A DNA stretch of 64,000 nt from Streptomyces spectabilis (GCF_008704795.1 NZ_CP023690.1:1736001-1800000); one strand, 5' to 3'; counted from the stretch's first letter, positions 8,188 to 16,356 are shown. Numbers and translations: made by a program. The notes: a model not told the origin generated them from the sequence alone.

Positions 8188-8972
8188 AGGGCCATGCCCC
8201 CGTCGATGCGAAGCACCTGCCCGGTGACGTACGACGCCTCGTCGGACACCAGGTACGAGACGAGCGAGGCGACTTCCTCCGCCTGGCCGAAGCGGCGCAG
8301 CGGGATGGCGGTGAGGGCGCCCTGCACCGCCTTGTCCGGGAGCCCGGCGACCATGTCGGTGTCGATGAAGCCGGGCGCGACCACATTGGCCCGCACGCCG
8401 TAGCGGCCCGCCTCCTTGGCGAGCGACAGGGTCAGGCCGATGATCCCGGCCTTGGACGCGGCGTAGTTGGCCTGTCCGGAGTTGCCCGCGACGCCCGACA
8501 CCGACGAGAGGGTGACGATCGAGCCCCCGCGCCGCCCCATCAGGGGCCGCACCACGGACCGCAGCAGGTGGTACGTGCCGTCGAGGTTGGTGCGGACGAC
8601 GCCGTCCCACTCGTCGTCGGTCATGAGGCCGAGCGGCCGGTCCCGGGTGATGCCCGCGGAGGCCACCACGGCGTGCAGCGGCCCCAGTTCCCCCTCGGCC
8701 TCGGCCACGAACTGCCGCACCGCCGCGCCGTCGGCGACGTCGACCCTGCGGGTGAGGGCGCGGCGCCCCGCGGCCTCGACCTCCTTGGCCACGACGTCGG
8801 CCGCGGCTTCGTCCGAGCGGTAGCACAGCGCCACGTCGAAGCCGTCCCGCGCGAGCCGGGCCGCCACCGCGCGGCCGATCCCCCGGGAGCCCCCGGTCAC
8901 CAGCGCGACGCGCGGCTCCTGACCCTTGCCCTGCTGCCCGGCCGTACGCCCGGCCCCCTGGTCCGACTCCAC
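8184..8972 (-). CDS. FabG-like 3-oxoacyl-ACP reductase (SDR)
   Basis: 262 residues, classical short-chain dehydrogenase. The NADPH motif TGGSRGIG lies at residues 26-33, followed by the NAG-equivalent ASAGITRD, SSVSGVAG and the catalytic YAASK near residue 170; the end (GQVLRIDGGM) is typical of FabG. It should reduce a 3-oxoacyl-ACP made by the KAS III of this operon to a 3-hydroxyacyl-ACP. It is the first gene of the minus-strand biosynthetic operon, so the region upstream (8973-9110) must hold the operon promoter. Confidence 0.9.
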   Translation of the reverse strand: MESDQGAGRTAGQQGKGQEPRVALVTGGSRGIGRAVAARLARDGFDVALCYRSDEAAADVVAKEVEAAGRRALTRRVDVADGAAVRQFVAEAEGELGPLHAVVASAGITRDRPLGLMTDDEWDGVVRTNLDGTYHLLRSVVRPLMGRRGGSIVTLSSVSGVAGNSGQANYAASKAGIIGLTLSLAKEAGRYGVRANVVAPGFIDTDMVAGLPDKAVQGALTAIPLRRFGQAEEVASLVSYLVSDEASYVTGQVLRIDGGMAL

Positions 8973-8984
8973 GTGAAGCCCCCC

Positions 8985-9040
8985 TCATTCGTTCGAATGA
9001 GTCGAGCGTCGGTTCGGCCGCTATATGTGACCTATACGGT
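8985..9040. promoter_or_regulatory. divergent promoter region with inverted repeat
   Basis: Between the biosynthetic operon (minus) and the PPTase gene (plus) lies a perfect inverted repeat, TCATTCG-TT-CGAATGA, at 8985-9000, only 13 bp before the reductase ATG on its coding strand. A second A/T-rich element, TATATGTGACCTATA (9022-9036), could supply a -10 box on the minus strand (TATAGG/TATA). The inverted repeat is a candidate operator for an unseen pathway regulator; nothing in the window identifies the protein. Confidence 0.5.
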
Positions 9041-9110
9041 GTCCAGCCACGGCGCGGGCGGGCCGTGCGGCCCTGTCGGGGGCGCGGGGCCACCGGTAGA
9101 GTGATCCGCC

Positions 9111-9821
9111 GTGAACTCACCTTCGAACGCGGCGTCCGACGCCCTCGGCGGAACCCGCATATTGAGCACGCTCCTGGCCGGGCAGCCCGTCGCCGTCTGC
9201 GAGACGCGCGAGGATCCGGCCGACGCGGTTCTGTACCCCGAAGAGGCCGTGCACGTGGCGAAGGCCGTGGACAAGCGGCGGCGGGAGTTCACCACCGCGC
9301 GGCACTGCGCCCGCACCGCCCTGGCCCGCATCGGCGTGCCGCCCGGTCCCATTCCGCGCGGCGAGAAGGGCGAGCCGGTGTGGCCGGCCGGCGTGGTCGG
9401 CACCATGACGCACTGCGCGGGCTACCGCGCGGCGGTCGTCGCCGACGCCGCCGCCGTGACCTCGCTCGGCATCGACGCGGAGCCCGCCGAGCGGCTCTCG
9501 GACCCGGGCGTGCTCGACCTGGTCAGCGACGAGGCGGAGCGCGCCGCGCTCGCCGCGCTCGCCGTCGAGCGGCCGTCCGTGCCCTGGGACCGGCTCCTGT
9601 TCAGCGCCAAGGAGTCCGTCTACAAGACGTGGTTCCCGCTGGCGCGGCGCTGGCTCGGCTTCGAGGACGCGCATCTGACCATCCGCGCCGACGGCACCTT
9701 CTCCGCCAAGATCCTCATCGAGGGCCCGCTGGTCGCGGGCTCGGAGCTGACCGGGCTCGACGGGGTGTGGACCATGCGGGACGGGGTCATCGCGACGGCC
9801 ATCGTGCTGCGCGCGGAGTGA
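9111..9821 (+). CDS. 4'-phosphopantetheinyl transferase, Sfp/EntD type
   Basis: 236 residues from GTG 9111. The signature motifs are GIDAEP (residues 120-125, Mg-binding Asp122/Glu124) and FSAKESVYK (164-172, with Glu168); HCAGYRAAVV precedes them as in EntD-type enzymes. It converts apo carrier proteins to holo form by adding the CoA phosphopantetheine arm to the Ser of LGMDSL in the neighbouring ACP and of any NRPS carriers. It is divergent from the biosynthetic operon. A -10-like TAGAGT ends 8 bases before the GTG and no good Shine-Dalgarno is seen, so the mRNA may be leaderless. Confidence 0.92.
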   Translation: MNSPSNAASDALGGTRILSTLLAGQPVAVCETREDPADAVLYPEEAVHVAKAVDKRRREFTTARHCARTALARIGVPPGPIPRGEKGEPVWPAGVVGTMTHCAGYRAAVVADAAAVTSLGIDAEPAERLSDPGVLDLVSDEAERAALAALAVERPSVPWDRLLFSAKESVYKTWFPLARRWLGFEDAHLTIRADGTFSAKILIEGPLVAGSELTGLDGVWTMRDGVIATAIVLRAE

Positions 9822-9845
9822 GCCGGGGGCCGCGCACGGCGGGGG

Positions 9846-10595
9846 TCACGGGCGTTCGGCGTCCGCCCGCCCCGCGAGGCCCGTCCAGAACATCCCCTCG
9901 TACTCCTGGAGCAGCCGCCCCTGCCGCAGCGCCGTCCGGGGCGTGACCCCGCCCCCGGCCACCCCTTCCTCAAGGGCGGCCAGGGCCTCGCGGTCGAGGC
10001 CGGGCGCGGGTTCGGCGAAGAAGTCGAAGAACGCGCAGGCCTCGTCCGGGAAACCGTAGCGGGTGCGCAGGGCGCCCGCGAGCGTCGCGCAGTAGCCGCC
10101 CCAGGCCGCGAAGTTGGCGGTCAGGGCGAGCACCACGTCGGCCGGTGCGCCGTTGAGGGCGAGCCACGCCACGTACGCGGGGTAGGCCTGGCAGTTCGCC
10201 ATCGGCTCGTACGCGCGCGCCTGCTCCGCGCTCACCCGGCAGCCGGCGAGCAGCGCGTCGAGCCGGTCGGCCGCGAGCCTCTCGCCCTCGGCGAGGGTGG
10301 AGAAGAACGCGGCGGCCGCGGGCAGGCCCGCCGTCGCCGAGCGCGCGGCCAGGTGCAGAAACGAACGGCGGTCGGCCGGGATGACCCGGCACTGCTCCAG
10401 GGCGAGCACCGCCACCGCGCCCCGCCCCGCCGTGCCGTCGGCGACGAGCGGCACGAACGGATTGGCGCCCGGCGCGGGCAGCAGCTCCGCCGCCGCGCGG
10501 GCCAGCAGGTCCCGCGCCGTGAACTGCGGCCGCCCGGCGGACGGCTCCCCCTGGCCTCGGGTCATCGGCGTCATCGGAGGCATCCCTTCCGTCAT
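9846..10595 (-). CDS. TenA/THI-4 family protein
   Basis: 249 residues, helical haem-oxygenase-like fold of the TenA/PQQC group: the stretch YEPMANCQAYPAYVAWLALNG around residues 120-140 is the family signature, and EGVAGG/YEGMFW at the C-terminus fits. Classical TenA hydrolyses aminopyrimidines in thiamin salvage; many actinobacterial members have unknown substrates. It is convergent with the PPTase gene, 24 bp away, and divergent from terB. It may or may not belong to the biosynthetic cluster. Start ATG 10595 is followed by several other Met codons (MPPMTPM), so the exact start is uncertain by a few residues. Confidence 0.72.
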   Translation of the reverse strand: MTEGMPPMTPMTRGQGEPSAGRPQFTARDLLARAAAELLPAPGANPFVPLVADGTAGRGAVAVLALEQCRVIPADRRSFLHLAARSATAGLPAAAAFFSTLAEGERLAADRLDALLAGCRVSAEQARAYEPMANCQAYPAYVAWLALNGAPADVVLALTANFAAWGGYCATLAGALRTRYGFPDEACAFFDFFAEPAPGLDREALAALEEGVAGGGVTPRTALRQGRLLQEYEGMFWTGLAGRADAERP

Positions 10596-10719
10596 GGACG
10601 TGCGCTTCCGTCACGGACGTCCGCCGCGTACGCCCACCGCGGAGCACACCGCGGACGTCCTCGTACGTCCTCCGTGTACCTCCTCCCCCGTCCTTGCGGA
10701 ACTTTCCCGCCCGGATGTT

Positions 10720-10743
10720 AGTTTCTACATCGTTGTAGAAACT
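10720..10743. promoter_or_regulatory. BlaI-type operator upstream of terB
   Basis: A perfect inverted repeat AGTTTCTACA - TCGT - TGTAGAAACT lies 64 bp before terB. Its core TCTACA-N4-TGTAGA contains the TACA/TGTA half-sites known for BlaI/MecI repressors, and the same core recurs at 12841-12856 before terD. A blaI gene lies between the two sites, so autonomous BlaI control of both ter genes is the likely function. Confidence 0.75.
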
Positions 10744-10806
10744 GGCGAGTCGCGTCGGACACCGTCTGACGCCCGCTCATGAGCACCAACCCGATGGAGA
10801 CTTTCC

Positions 10807-11262
10807 ATGGCCCTGTGGGACCGCTTCAAGGAATCCGCCTCGACGATGCAGGCCCAGCTGCTCGCGAAGAAGAACGACCTCAAGAGCGGCTCCTTCCGCG
10901 ACGCGAGCATGGCGATGTGCGCCCTGGTCGCCGCCGCCGACGGCACCGTCGACCAGGCCGAGCGCCAGCGCGTGGCCCAGCTCATCGCGTCGAACGACGT
11001 GCTCCAGAACTTCCCGGCGGACGACCTGCGCCGCCGCTTCGACGAGTACGTGAACAAGCTCACGACCGACTTCGACTTCGGCAAGGTCAGCGTGTTGCAG
11101 GAGGTCGCCAAGGCCAAGAAGAAGCCCGCCGAGGCCCGCGCCGTGGTCCAGATCGGCATCGTCATCGGCGGCGCCGACGGCGACTTCGACAAGGACGAGC
11201 AGGCCGTGGTGCGGGAGGCGTGCTACGCCCTGGACCTGCCGCCGCACGAGTTCGACCTCTGA
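10807..11262 (+). CDS. terB: TerB-like tellurite resistance domain protein
   Basis: 151 residues with the TerB fold: MALWDRFKESASTMQAQL at the start, then AMCALVAAADGTVDQAERQRV and VIGGADGDFDKDEQAVVREAC, the paired acidic helices of the family. TerB and TerD act together in metal/oxyanion and phage-related stress; their biochemistry is still unclear. A 21 bp perfect palindromic operator core lies upstream and the gene is separated from terD by the M56-blaI operon on the other strand. ATG 10807 has the site GGAGACTTTCC upstream. Confidence 0.85.
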   Translation: MALWDRFKESASTMQAQLLAKKNDLKSGSFRDASMAMCALVAAADGTVDQAERQRVAQLIASNDVLQNFPADDLRRRFDEYVNKLTTDFDFGKVSVLQEVAKAKKKPAEARAVVQIGIVIGGADGDFDKDEQAVVREACYALDLPPHEFDL

Positions 11263-11308
11263 CGCGCGCCCCACGGGGCTCCGGCACCACCGCGGGCGGC
11301 GGCGCGCC

Positions 11309-12262
11309 TCACAGGGGCGTCGCCGCCCGCAGCACGAGCACCGTCGTGACGGCCGCGTTCGCCGACGACATCGCGGACACGGCGGTGCCGCCCGCCGCGC
11401 ACCACAGGGCGAGACCCACCCCCGTGAACAGCGAGGGGCGGGTGCGCGCGGCCGGAGCGGGCGCGAGCAGCGCGGCGACCCGGCGCGGCACCGGACCAGC
11501 GGCGGCGAGGCCCGCGAAGGCAGGCGCGGGGGCGCGCGCCGCCACCAGGGCGGCCTTGCCGATGGCCCGCGCGACCACGCGCCGGTCCCGCACCACCCGG
11601 GCCGCCTCCTCGTCGGCCCACCGCTCGACCGTGTACGCGGTGGCCGTGCGCAGCGGCACCAGGAACGGGTTCGCCCGCGCGGCCACCTGTGTCACCAGGA
11701 GGAACCGGTGGTGGCGCGCGGCGAGATGGGCCCGCTCGTGGGCGAACAGAGCCCGCCGCTCGGCGGGAGCGAGCCGGTCGAGGAGCGCGCGCGTGACGAC
11801 GACGCGCCCCGCGCCGGGACGGCCGGGCGGTCCGGGCAGCGCGTACGCGTAGGCCTCGGCCCCGGCCCCGTCGTCGAGGACCGCGACCGACGTGCCCGGA
11901 AGGCCCGCGACGGCCCGCACGGCCCGGCGGCGCACCGCGAGGTGGCGCCACACGGTGCGGCCCACGGCCGCGCACACGCCGAGCAGCGCCGGGATCGCGG
12001 CCGTGCCCGCGATCTCGTCGTACGGCAGGGCGGCGCGGACCTCGGGGTCGGACCAGGCGTCGGGCAGCGGATTGCCGGGCAGCTGGGCGGTGCCGACGAC
12101 CATGAGGAGGGCCAGGCACAGGGTGCTGCACAGGGCCATCACGGCGGCGAGGGACGCGAGCAGCCGGGTCGCGGTGCGCGGGTGCAGGTGCTGCGCGGCG
12201 AGCCGGGCGACCGGCCAGGCCGTGAGCGGCAGGACGAGGGGCAGGTAGACGAAGAGTCCCAT
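11309..12262 (-). CDS. M56 (BlaR1/MecR1-like) membrane metallopeptidase without sensor domain
   Basis: 317 residues. Hydrophobic segments lie near residues 1-20, 35-58 and 85-100, followed by the zinc motif HERAH (His175, Glu176, His179) and ERWADEEA (about 213-220) which supplies the third ligand. A last hydrophobic stretch is near residues 275-300. In BlaR1/MecR1 a penicillin-binding sensor follows; here the protein ends after the peptidase and last membrane helix, so the signal is not a beta-lactam sensed in the usual way. It follows blaI by 8 bp on the same strand, so it is the likely partner that relieves BlaI repression. Confidence 0.85.
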   Translation of the reverse strand: MGLFVYLPLVLPLTAWPVARLAAQHLHPRTATRLLASLAAVMALCSTLCLALLMVVGTAQLPGNPLPDAWSDPEVRAALPYDEIAGTAAIPALLGVCAAVGRTVWRHLAVRRRAVRAVAGLPGTSVAVLDDGAGAEAYAYALPGPPGRPGAGRVVVTRALLDRLAPAERRALFAHERAHLAARHHRFLLVTQVAARANPFLVPLRTATAYTVERWADEEAARVVRDRRVVARAIGKAALVAARAPAPAFAGLAAAGPVPRRVAALLAPAPAARTRPSLFTGVGLALWCAAGGTAVSAMSSANAAVTTVLVLRAATPL

Positions 12263-12270
12263 GCGTGCGG

Positions 12271-12678
12271 TCAGCCCTCCGCCGCCCCGGCGCCCGTGTC
12301 ACCGAGCAGATCGCGCAGCAGCCGTTCGTCGTCGGCGGACAGGGTGGTCACGAAGCTGGCGAGCACGGCCCCGCGGTCGCGCTCGCTGTCGAGCACCTTG
12401 CGCATGCGCAGCGCGGCGAGGCCCGCCTCGTCGGCCGTGGACCGCCAGTGGAAGGAGCGGCCCGCGCGCTCGCGGCTCACGACGCCCTTGGCGAGGAGCC
12501 GGGTGAGGATCGTCATCACGGTGGTGTACGCGAGGTCGCCGCCGACGCGTTCCTGAACCCAGGCCGCGCCGACCGGGCCCGGCGCCTCGTGCAGCGCCGC
12601 GAGCACCTGGGCCTCCAGCTCGCCCTGCCCGCGCCTGCGCGACCGCGGCTCCCGCCCGTCGCGTTCCCGCCGCTCCAT
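12271..12678 (-). CDS. blaI: BlaI/MecI family repressor
   Basis: 135 residues with the BlaI winged helix: LEAQVLAALHEAPGPVGAAWVQ, then LAYTTVMTILTRLLAKGVV (recognition helix region, residues 49-67) and a C-terminal dimer helix containing VTTLSADDERLLRDLL. Members bind TACA/TGTA operators and are cleaved or displaced by a partner M56 peptidase. Downstream by 8 bp is such a peptidase. Operators with the core TCTACA-N4-TGTAGA lie before terB and in the blaI-terD intergenic region, so it probably controls terB, terD and itself. Confidence 0.9.
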   Translation of the reverse strand: MERRERDGREPRSRRRGQGELEAQVLAALHEAPGPVGAAWVQERVGGDLAYTTVMTILTRLLAKGVVSRERAGRSFHWRSTADEAGLAALRMRKVLDSERDRGAVLASFVTTLSADDERLLRDLLGDTGAGAAEG

Positions 12679-12840
12679 GCCGTGCCCTCGCCTGCCGTCG
12701 TCCGTACGCCGCGCGCTCAGCCCGCCGTCAGCGCTCCGCGCACCGCGTGCATGTCGGGCACGTCACTGGGGAGCGTCACATCGTAACGGCCGCACGGGGA
12801 AGGCGGCCCGGTGGGCTCCGCCGCGGCCGTCACAGCAACT

Positions 12841-12856
12841 TCTACAGTCATGTAGA
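12841..12856. promoter_or_regulatory. BlaI-type operator between blaI and terD
   Basis: Inverted repeat TCTACA-GTCA-TGTAGA, the same core and spacer length as the site before terB. It sits 79 bp before the terD GTG start and 163 bp before blaI on the other strand, so it may serve both divergent genes. Confidence 0.72.
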
Positions 12857-12934
12857 TTCTAAGTCCCGGTCCGGTCACGGACGGGGCCGGTTTTCCAACA
12901 GGACCATCTCCGCAGAGGACCACAGGAGGACACC

Positions 12935-13510
12935 GTGGGAGTTTCCCTCGCCAAGGGCGGCAACGTCTCGCTGAGCAAGGAGGCGCCCGGCCTCACCGCC
13001 GTTCTGGTCGGCCTCGGCTGGGACGTGCGGACCACGACCGGCACGGACTACGACCTCGACGCCAGCGCGCTGCTCTGCGACGAGTCCGGCAAGGTCGTCT
13101 CCGACCAGCACTTCATCTTCTACAACAACCTCACGAGCCCCGACGGCTCGGTCGAGCACACCGGTGACAACCTCACCGGCGAGGGCGAGGGCGACGACGA
13201 GGCCGTCAAGGTCAACCTCGCCACCGTCCCGGCCACCATCACCAAGATCGTCTTCCCGGTCTCCATCCACGACGCCGAGAACCGCGGCCAGAGCTTCGGC
13301 CAGGTCCGCAACGCCTTCATCCGCGTCGTCAACCAGGCCGACAACCAGGAGATCGCCCGCTACGACCTCTCCGAGGACGCCTCCACCGAGACCGCCATGG
13401 TCTTCGGCGAGCTCTACCGCCACGGCACCGAGTGGAAGTTCCGCGCCGTCGGCCAGGGCTACGCCTCCGGCCTGCGCGGCATCGCGTCGGACTTCGGCGT
13501 CAACGTCTGA
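12935..13510 (+). CDS. terD: TerD family stress protein
   Basis: 191 residues, full TerD length. Family landmarks are [19 protein letters not shown] at the start, [19 protein letters not shown] with acidic Ca-binding residues, and the [19 protein letters not shown] block. TerD proteins bind calcium and are linked to tellurite and other stresses; Streptomyces carry several copies with roles in development. Start GTG 12935 has a strong site (AGGAGGA) 5 bases upstream. The BlaI-type operator at 12841 lies in its promoter region. Confidence 0.93.
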   Translation: MGVSLAKGGNVSLSKEAPGLTAVLVGLGWDVRTTTGTDYDLDASALLCDESGKVVSDQHFIFYNNLTSPDGSVEHTGDNLTGEGEGDDEAVKVNLATVPATITKIVFPVSIHDAENRGQSFGQVRNAFIRVVNQADNQEIARYDLSEDASTETAMVFGELYRHGTEWKFRAVGQGYASGLRGIASDFGVNV

Positions 13511-13536
13511 GGACCAGCGCGCCCTTCACCGACGTC

Positions 13537-13595
13537 GTCTGCCCGGAGAACGCATCCGCGTTGTCCGGGCAGACGGCGTTGTCCGGGCAGACGGC
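13537..13595 (+). terminator. hairpin with an 18-bp tandem repeat after terD
   Basis: GTCTGCCCGGA (13537-13547) can pair with TCCGGGCAGAC, which occurs twice because the 18-base unit starting GTTGTCCGGGCAGAC is repeated head to tail (13560-13577 and 13578-13595). The stem follows terD by about 27 bp and probably ends its transcript; the doubled right arm allows two alternative stems. Confidence 0.6.
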
Positions 13596-13681
13596 GTTCT
13601 CCGAAGCGGACGGCGTTCAGGAATCACCGCGCCTTCCCCGTGGTTACGGCAGTCAGACCGCCCACTGCCCAGGAGGCCCGC

Positions 13682-14101
13682 ATGTACGGCGACCCCGCCA
13701 CCGTCCGCAAGATCCTCACCGAGCTCGGGGACACCTGGGCGGTCGTGGGCCTCTCGTCGAACCAGGGGCGGGCGGCCTACGGCGTCGCCGAGGTCCTGCA
13801 GCGGTTCGGGAAGCGGATCGTGCCCGTGCATCCGAAGGCGGAGACGGTCCACGGGGAGCGGGGGTACGCCTCCCTCGACGCGATTCCCTTCGAGGTCGAC
13901 GTGGTGGACGTGTTCGTGAACAGCGACCTCGCCGGGGCCGTCGCCGACGAGGCGGTGGGCATCGGCGCCAAGGCCGTCTGGTTCCAGCTCGGCGTCGTCG
14001 ACGAGGCGGCGTACGAACGGACGCGGGCGGCGGGGCTCGACATGGTGATGGACCGGTGCCCCGCCATCGAGATCCCGCGACTCGGTCCTTCGCCGCGCTA
14101 G
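13682..14101 (+). CDS. CoA-binding domain protein (YccU-like)
   Basis: 139 residues, one CoA_binding_2 Rossmann domain: WAVVGLSSNQGRAAYGVAEVLQ is the nucleotide loop, followed by IVPVHPK and VDVFVNSDLAG and the late KAVWFQLGVVDEAAY. Members bind CoA; the cellular role is not established. ATG 13682 is preceded by AGGAGGCC; the frame extends upstream without a better site. It ends 9 bp before the convergent PucR-type regulator. Confidence 0.85.
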   Translation: MYGDPATVRKILTELGDTWAVVGLSSNQGRAAYGVAEVLQRFGKRIVPVHPKAETVHGERGYASLDAIPFEVDVVDVFVNSDLAGAVADEAVGIGAKAVWFQLGVVDEAAYERTRAAGLDMVMDRCPAIEIPRLGPSPR

Positions 14102-14110
14102 GTCCCCGGG

Positions 14111-15202
14111 TCAGAACTCCCGCGCGGGCCAGCTCAGGAGGCGCGCGCCGATCACCGCGGTCTGGAGGGTGTAGCGGTGCATCGGATCGGCGGGATTGGT
14201 GCCGGTCAGGCGGTGGATGCGCTCCAGGCGGTACGTCAGGGCGCGCACGCTGAGACTGAGCCGGCGGGCGGCCTGCGCGGCCACGCAGCCCGCGTCGAAG
14301 TAGACGGCGAGGGTCTCGATGAGCGGTTCGGCGCCGCCCCTGGCCTCGCGCAGCGGCCCGAGGGTGTTCAGGACCAGATCGGCCATCGCCTGCCGGTCGC
14401 GGGTCAGGACGGGGTAGACGAGCAGGTCGGCGGCGCGCAGGACCGGTTCGCGCAGGTCCAGGCGCTCGGCGAGGTCCAGGGTGCTCAGGGCTTCCTCGTA
14501 CGACTGGACGACGCCGCCCGCGCCCGGCTGCGGGCGGCCGATGGCGACGCGGCCGCCGTCCGTCGCGGCGTGCGCCTGCTTGGCGAAGAAGTCGAGGACG
14601 TCCCCCTGGTCGGCCGTCGTCACACAGACCAGACGGCCGTCCTTGGTGGCGATCAGCGGGCTGCGGTCACCGAAGCGGGCGATCAGCGCCCGCTCCACCT
14701 CGCGCGGAGCGTCGTCGCCGTCCTCGTAGACCCGCTCGCCCCGGGCGACGGCGACCGCGTGCGCGACGGACAGGCGCAGGCCGAACCGCTCCGCGCGCTC
14801 GCCGAGGAGGCCGAAGTCGCTGCGCCCGTGCAGCAGATCGTCGATGAACTCGCGCCGCGCGGCCTCCTCCTGACGGATCGCCAGGCGCTGCGCGCGTTCG
14901 TAGCCCTCGGCGAAGGCGTCGACGGCCTGCTCGACGGCGGCGAGGACGGCCTCGGCGGACACGGGCGGCGCGACGCCCCCCGGCGCCCCGTAGGCCCGGG
15001 GCGCGGCGGCGAACGCCCGGGCCCGCGCCAGGTGCGCGCCCACGAGGGCGCGCAGTCCGTACCCGGCGTCGGCCGCGCGCTCGCCGAGCGCGCGGCGCGA
15101 GTCCAGCTCGTCGCGCGTCAGTCCGCGCCCGGTCGCGGAGGCGTCGGCGAGTATCCGCGCGCAGCCGTCCAGGAACTCTTCCGGTATGTCCTGACTCGCC
15201 AT
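14111..15202 (-). CDS. PucR/CdaR-type transcriptional regulator
   Basis: 363 residues from ATG 15202. The C-terminal helix-turn-helix (AARRLSLSVRALTYRLERIHRLTG, about residues 310-333) is the HTH_30 type of PucR/CdaR regulators, and the central part contains a GGDEF-like regulator domain (RVAIGRPQPGAGGVVQSYEEAL). Such proteins respond to small metabolites and control nearby or distant catabolic or antibiotic genes. No ligand domain of known type is clear in the N-terminal part, and the target genes cannot be inferred. Convergent with the CoA-binding protein gene. Confidence 0.85.
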   Translation of the reverse strand: MASQDIPEEFLDGCARILADASATGRGLTRDELDSRRALGERAADAGYGLRALVGAHLARARAFAAAPRAYGAPGGVAPPVSAEAVLAAVEQAVDAFAEGYERAQRLAIRQEEAARREFIDDLLHGRSDFGLLGERAERFGLRLSVAHAVAVARGERVYEDGDDAPREVERALIARFGDRSPLIATKDGRLVCVTTADQGDVLDFFAKQAHAATDGGRVAIGRPQPGAGGVVQSYEEALSTLDLAERLDLREPVLRAADLLVYPVLTRDRQAMADLVLNTLGPLREARGGAEPLIETLAVYFDAGCVAAQAARRLSLSVRALTYRLERIHRLTGTNPADPMHRYTLQTAVIGARLLSWPAREF

Positions 15203-15337
15203 GTTCGCCCCCGGTTTTCTGATCAGACCTCCGGGCCTTTCTAACGCATCGGGGCTCGGCGGCAGGCACGGGGGTGGGAAGCCGACGCGCTCCGCTCCCA
15301 CCCCGCTGACCAGCGGAAACCTCTGCACGGCCGGGGC

Positions 15338-16027
15338 TCAGGCGCAGTCGGCGCAGGGCCAGTCGTGGCCGGTGGACGACCGCTCCCGCGGATGCGCGTG
15401 CGTCCGGGGCGGGCGCGGCCCCTTCGGCAGCCGCACCGCCGCCGGAGCCGCCCAGAAGAACGCGCCGGACGCGTCGTACGCGTACAGCACCGCGGCGCTG
15501 CCGAGGGCGAGGGCCGCGGACCGGTCGGAGGGGTCCTGCCGGACCTCCACGACCACCACGGCTCCGTCGCGCGTGGCGACTTCGGCCTGGCCGGAATCCA
15601 CGCCCACCCCGTCCGTGCGGACCGTGCCCACCGAGCCGAGGAGGGCCAGGGCGATGGGGTCGGAGGCGCCCGGGGAGCGCCGCGCCCGCACGCGCACGAG
15701 CACGCGGGTCGCGCCCCAGCCGACGCACGCGGACGCGAGCAGCAGCCCCAGGTCGACCGCCGCGTGCGCCATCCCCGTCAGGCCCGCACGGGCCGTGGCC
15801 GCCGACCCCGCGACACCGGTCGCCCACCCGGCGAGGGTGAACAGCGAGGCCGCCACGGACACCGGCACTCCCCCGAGTCCCACGACGTCCAGGTCGGCGT
15901 CCTCGTCGAAGCAGTCGGTGCGGGTGACACCCACCGCCACCAGCAGCCAGAAACACACGACGACGGCCAGGGCCGAGGTGAACACCACCCCTGGAAACCC
16001 CACCACCGCGCCGAACAACTCCCCCAT
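15338..16027 (-). CDS. membrane protein, YqiJ/OB-fold-like
   Basis: 229 residues if started at ATG 16027, which has AAGGGGG upstream; a second ATG at 16054 is in frame. Three hydrophobic segments (about residues 8-30, 50-75 and 80-105) begin with FPGVVFTSALAVVVCFWLLVA, followed by a soluble beta-rich C-terminal part (GSVGTVRTDGVGVDSGQAEV) like the OB fold of YqiJ/NfeD-type proteins. The end is proline/arginine-rich with a final CADCA. Family assignment is from memory of the N-terminal pattern; function unknown, possibly membrane-domain organisation with a flotillin not present here. Confidence 0.6.
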   Translation of the reverse strand: MGELFGAVVGFPGVVFTSALAVVVCFWLLVAVGVTRTDCFDEDADLDVVGLGGVPVSVAASLFTLAGWATGVAGSAATARAGLTGMAHAAVDLGLLLASACVGWGATRVLVRVRARRSPGASDPIALALLGSVGTVRTDGVGVDSGQAEVATRDGAVVVVEVRQDPSDRSAALALGSAAVLYAYDASGAFFWAAPAAVRLPKGPRPPRTHAHPRERSSTGHDWPCADCA

Positions 16028-16317
16028 GCCCCCGCCCCCTTGACCGGTGGTCATCCGGGGGTCGTCCCCACTCGGGTGCCGGACCTCGTTTCCGTGATCC
16101 GGCACCCGGGCCTCGCCCCCCGTTCCTGCCTTTCCATCCTGACCTGTCCGGACGCCTCGGCGCACTGCCATTTTCCGGCAATCTTTATGCTCTCTTGATG
16201 CCGGACGGCGTCCCCTGACGGCCGGGGGACGGCAACGCCACGGGGCGGGGGCGGGGGGGCGAGGTCCTGGGCGGGGCGGCACAGCGGGCGCCGGCGGGGC
16301 GGCAGCGGCGCGGCAGC

Positions 16318-16350
16318 GAAAAAGGGGCCCGCTCAGCAGGCCCCTTTTTC
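16318..16350. terminator. bidirectional rho-independent terminator
   Basis: Perfect 12-bp stem GAAAAAGGGGCC (16318-16329) with GGCCCCTTTTTC (16339-16350), loop of 9. Flanking A and T runs give a U-tract in both directions. It directly follows the stop of the minus-strand gene at 16357. Confidence 0.9.
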
Positions 16351-16356
16351 GGTGGG

